NCBI RefSeq assembly: GCF_000237925.1 | Contig: NC_031501.1 | Coordinates: forward strand, 4,158,801 to 4,222,800 | Direction: 5' to 3' | DNA: 64,000 bases | From: Schistosoma mansoni | Lineage: Eukaryota > Platyhelminthes > Trematoda > Strigeidida > Schistosomatidae | Part shown: piece after piece, positions 63,264 to 64,000 of the stretch | Layout: each line of letters begins with the position of its first letter | Numbering within the stretch: position 1 is the stretch's first letter | Notes under the pieces: model-generated | What the model was told of the DNA's origin: nothing | Database searches by the model: none | The model's input: only the letters and a program-made list of their open reading frames with translations | Translations under genes and position numbers: made by a program

Positions 63264-64000
63264 ATTTCAAATCCCACTTGTTATCTAATTGAGCAATTTA
63301 ACTACAAAAACACTCAAGACTGNNNNNNNNNNNNNNNNNNNNNNNNNNNNNNNNNNNNNNNNNNNNNNNNNNNNNNNNNNNNNNNNNNNNNNNNNNNNNN
63401 NNNNNNNNNNNNNNNNNNNNNNNNNNNNNNNNNNNNNNNNNNNNNNNNNNNNNNNNNNNNNNNNNNNNNNNNNNNNNNNNNNNNNNNNNNNNNNNNNNNN
63501 NNNNNNNNNNNNNNNNNNNNNNACTACTACTACTACTACTACTACTTAATGGCAATATTTTTTTGTATTTTTGCTGTTCCTCTTTTTCATCAGGTTTCTA
63601 TATTTACCAATATGGTATGTCATTCAACTGAATGTCATGCTCGTTTGGTACTTTGTTCCGGTGAATATCCGGCAAATAATAGTTGTAGTGGCCCAGAAGA
63701 AAATAAAAACCCACCATGTGTGCCTAACTCATGTTTATGTCTTGAACCAGGTTCTGCTTCATTATTCAATTCAGAAGCTATGAGTGGAGCTGATTTTTTG
63801 ACTTTAAAAGCTCGTCTATGGAATGATGATGAATCTACTGGGAAGCCATCTTCTGTGGCTTGGCAGCAAGCCCAACTATTTCGGCAAAAGGTACATTTAT
63901 TAAGTGTATCAATATTTTTATTTCTTAAATGAATGCTTGTAAATATAAGTAGGCTTTTGTCTTTTCTGATTTTGATGATGCTTCTTAGATCGCATCACAA
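44637..64000 (+). CDS. NGLY1: Peptide:N-glycanase (PNGase), 3' end outside window
   Basis: Cytosolic enzyme that removes N-glycans from misfolded glycoproteins exported from the ER. Exons: 44637-44916, 44950-45203, 47738-47821, 50009-50131, 51081-51251, 52076-52365, 54111-54342, 56670-56950, 59613-59889, 60935-61051, 63594-63890, and probably 63989 onward. All junctions are GT/AG and in phase: 802 codons plus an unfinished end. Domains: thioredoxin fold with WCGPC (residues 32-36); PUB (~115-205), a p97-binding domain in this family; transglutaminase-like core (~280-500) with Cys in [12 protein letters not shown] (361), His in DHVWCEV (396) and Asp in WVHCDPCE (417); PAW domain (~580 on; [26 protein letters not shown]). 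N-terminal thioredoxin is known in C. elegans PNG-1. Odd: the zinc site has C300, C303 and C333 but Asn at 336 where the family has the fourth Cys; ~8 residues are inserted before DWTDHVW. Intron 1 is 33 nt; the others reach ~2.7 kb and carry repeats. The start is the first ATG of exon 1; an upstream exon cannot be excluded. Confidence 0.93.
45280..45755 (+). repeat. 520-bp retroposon, 5'-truncated copy 4
   Basis: Starts inside the element (TCACATGGCCGCACGC) and ends GTGCTTAAATAAATAAG. Lies in PNGase intron 2, same orientation as the gene. Confidence 0.75.
45756..47010. other. Intron 2 of PNGase, no further gene seen
   Basis: A 77-aa minus frame (45982-46215) has no recognisable product. No known repeat recognised. 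Confidence 0.35.
47011..47487 (-). repeat. Solo-LTR-like fossil (copy 4 of 4)
   Basis: 477 bp from TGTGGCCGAGTGG to ATACAACA, TG...CA. Best-delimited copy apart from 21352-21838. No internal element, no clear target-site duplication; lies in PNGase intron 2, antisense. Old by divergence. Confidence 0.6.
47653..47693. repeat. (TA)n microsatellite
   Basis: About 20 TA units, just upstream of PNGase exon 3. Confidence 0.95.
47940..48120 (+). repeat. Degenerate family-2 hammerhead repeat
   Basis: CACTGCTGAAAAGTCCCTTAC, TAGGACGAAATGG, CCAATGCTTCC, then TGGTCTAGCTCAG and the CACAAATCTCCATTCTGAT end. Core has CTGAAAA; GAAA and stem II kept. Confidence 0.6.
48121..49600. other. Intron 3 of PNGase, one unexplained frame
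   Basis: A 122-codon minus frame (48877-49245) with [18 protein letters not shown] and [15 protein letters not shown] has no known similarity I can name; possibly a decayed element. Nothing else recognised. Confidence 0.25.
49610..49765 (+). repeat. tRNA-like SINE fragment, third type
   Basis: TAGTTCGGTGGTTTAATG, then a TTTTGAATC box-B-like segment, then GGCAGTCGGATAGTAGTATC. The same order recurs at 55740-55870 (GACTCAGTGGTTAAGGGG, GGGTTCGAACGCC, GGCAATCAGATAGG). Likely Pol III-derived; no hammerhead seen. Confidence 0.45.
50575..50740 (+). repeat. Short interspersed repeat (ACAACCAGGTAGTCTGC type)
   Basis: Shares ordered blocks with 51470-51560 and 58425-58560: GACC/GAGCC-ATG, ATC-CCA-GTTA, CCAACCAGGTAGT-TG, CC-GCCCA. 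Non-coding, family unknown. Confidence 0.5.
51470..51560 (+). repeat. Short interspersed repeat, second copy
   Basis: ACGATTTTGAGCCATTTC, CATCGGTTATGATAATCACG, CCCCAACCAGGTAGTTTG: related to 50575-50740. In PNGase intron 5. Confidence 0.5.
52610..52930 (+). repeat. Family-2 hammerhead repeat, long form
   Basis: Body (CCTGGAGTTCTAGTGGGAAG), tRNA-like head (GGATTCTGGCTCATTCGTC) and hammerhead region: CTGATGAGCCCCGTGC, TAGGACGAAACACCTGTAAAG. Core CTGATGA and GAAA kept; stem II has a G/C change that weakens it. In PNGase intron 6. Confidence 0.6.
53190..53707 (+). mobile_element. 520-bp retroposon, copy 5, with 14-bp TSD
   Basis: From CCCCAAATGCCCTGG to the AAATAATAAT tail. GTTATATTTTCAAC is repeated perfectly at 53176-53189 and 53708-53721. 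In PNGase intron 6, sense. Confidence 0.9.
54768..54850 (+). repeat. Degenerate family-2 hammerhead with variant stem III
   Basis: CTGAGGA 54780-54786, TTCTTATGCTAGAAT, GAAA, then the palindrome ACAATTGT and TAGTGC. Stem II is imperfect, but the stem III palindrome differs from the usual ACGGCCGT and is still self-complementary. Confidence 0.5.
54870..54995 (-). repeat. Sm-alpha fragment with hammerhead
   Basis: On minus: ACACCCAG, CTGACGA, GTCCTAAACACGAC, GAAA, ACGCGCGTC, then TTAGATTC. Core intact, stem I partly mismatched. Body remnant CAATGGAAAGATTCAAAC at the right edge. Confidence 0.65.
55740..55870 (+). repeat. tRNA-like SINE, third type
   Basis: GACTCAGTGGTTAAGGGG (box-A-like) and GGGTTCGAACGCC (box-B) about 30 nt apart, followed by GGCAATCAGATAGG. 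Related to 49610-49765. Confidence 0.5.
56556..56586. repeat. (TA)n microsatellite
   Basis: About 15 TA units, ~85 nt before PNGase exon 8. Confidence 0.95.
56951..57770. other. PNGase intron 8, no repeat recognised
   Basis: A+T-rich; nothing identified. Confidence 0.35.
57780..58165 (-). repeat. Degenerate Sm-alpha, mixed orientation
   Basis: 57780-57990 is a minus Sm-alpha with decayed hammerhead (CAGACGA and GATA in place of core residues). 58065-58165 is a plus tRNA-like head (GTAGCTAAGTCGATAATG, GGTTTCGATTCCTG). The pair is joined tail to head as at 6540-7080. Confidence 0.6.
58425..58560 (+). repeat. Short interspersed repeat, third copy
   Basis: GATTCTGAGCCATGTCACCC, CCATTGGTTACGGTAGTC, GACTAAGTAGTCTGTATC: related to 50575-50740. 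A trace also occurs near 26885-26940. Confidence 0.5.
59030..59330 (-). repeat. Degenerate family-2 repeat
   Basis: Minus order: body (rc of CTAGAACTCCAGGAATC), tRNA-like part, decayed hammerhead (rc of TAGTATGGGAC region). Upstream of PNGase exon 9. Confidence 0.5.
60028..60480. repeat. Composite family-2 repeat, both orientations
   Basis: 60028-60180 is minus-oriented: a hammerhead with CTGAAGA, GTCCCATACTAGGAC and GAAA, CAGTGC after the cleavage position. At about 60178 it joins a plus-oriented end (TGGTGATCTAGCTTAG), followed by a plus body (60270-60480). A ~45-bp segment with GGATTTGTGG/CCACAAACCCCC lies inverted at 60028-60072 and 60225-60268. Confidence 0.6.
60690..60752 (+). repeat. 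Tail of the 520-bp retroposon
   Basis: GTGTGACGCATATGTATTTG and CAGATAAATAAATAAATAG: only the last ~60 nt of the element. Confidence 0.65.
61730..62260 (+). mobile_element. 520-bp retroposon, copy 6
   Basis: From CCCCAAATGCCCTGGTAATG to an AAATAAATAAATACATAAAT tail. In PNGase intron 10, sense. No perfect target-site duplication found. Confidence 0.8.
62881..62968 (+). repeat. (ACT)n and a ~30-bp tandem duplication
   Basis: (ACT)13 at 62881-62919 followed by two copies of a unit ACTACTGTAGTGAACAAAAC-ACTA. Replication slippage is the simplest explanation. Confidence 0.9.
63232..63258 (+). repeat. (TAG)n microsatellite left of the gap
   Basis: About nine AGT units; complementary in repeat type to the (ACT)n at 63523-63545. 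Confidence 0.9.
63323..63522. other. Assembly gap of 200 N
   Basis: Exactly 200 unknown bases; a placeholder length. (AGT)n and (ACT)n tracts flank it, so the missing piece is probably a microsatellite-rich or foldable stretch in PNGase intron 10. Confidence 1.

Noticed and set aside
63258-63932. 224-aa ORF across the N gap
   Set aside because: The frame is open only because N codons are not stops; the real coding part is PNGase exon 11 (63594-63890).
1-64000. Bacterial-type systems such as CRISPR, phage or toxin-antitoxin loci
   Set aside because: Spliced genes and metazoan repeats show nuclear eukaryotic DNA; no such locus is visible.

Overview
The window is nuclear DNA of a blood fluke, genus Schistosoma; the species cannot be fixed from this sequence alone. 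Evidence: A+T-rich intron-dominated DNA, spliced genes with very small first introns (33 and 38 nt), Sm-alpha repeats carrying hammerhead ribozyme motifs, and RTE-type (SR2-like) and CR1-type (SR1-like) LINEs. It is not prokaryotic, so there are no operons, RBS or CRISPR. Coding exons occupy only about 5% of the window.

Host genes. (1) 25152-30249, minus: a four-exon p24/TMED cargo receptor (TMED3/7-like), apparently complete at 229 aa. (2) 44637 to beyond 64000, plus: cytosolic peptide:N-glycanase (NGLY1/PNG1) with thioredoxin, PUB, transglutaminase-like core and PAW parts; eleven exons and the probable start of a twelfth, 3' end outside. (3) 43998-44219, minus: one SLC37-type transporter exon without visible partner exons. 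(4) 41676-43550, minus: weak candidate exons of an unidentified membrane protein. (5) Two copies of an 86-aa hydrophobic-leader ORF inside a large inverted repeat (7519-7779 plus, 15764-16024 minus).

Layout. 1-5.9 kb: solo-LTR-like fossils, a hammerhead repeat, a Penelope-like fragment and a 520-bp retroposon. 6.5-7.1 kb: Sm-alpha units head to head. 7.4-16.2 kb: a 1.75-kb inverted repeat around a 5.3-kb spacer holding Sm-alpha, hammerhead and RTE insertions. 16.8-23.5 kb: a Ty3/gypsy-like fossil, Sm-alpha, another hammerhead repeat, an RTE copy split by a solo LTR, and the second Penelope-like copy, inverted relative to the first. 24-30 kb: the TMED gene with repeats in its introns. 30.4-41.4 kb: a transposon cluster with a full-length RTE between 13-bp target-site duplications, and a CR1 LINE abutting a second RTE that sits in a gypsy fossil. 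41.6-64 kb: the PNGase locus, its introns full of solo LTR, Sm-alpha, hammerhead repeats and 520-bp retroposons; a 200-N gap lies near the end.

Most noteworthy: two different tRNA-headed repeat families both carry hammerhead motifs whose stems I and III differ in sequence but keep pairing. TMED works in ER-Golgi cargo transport and PNGase in deglycosylation of proteins exported from the ER, but no functional link between these neighbours is implied.
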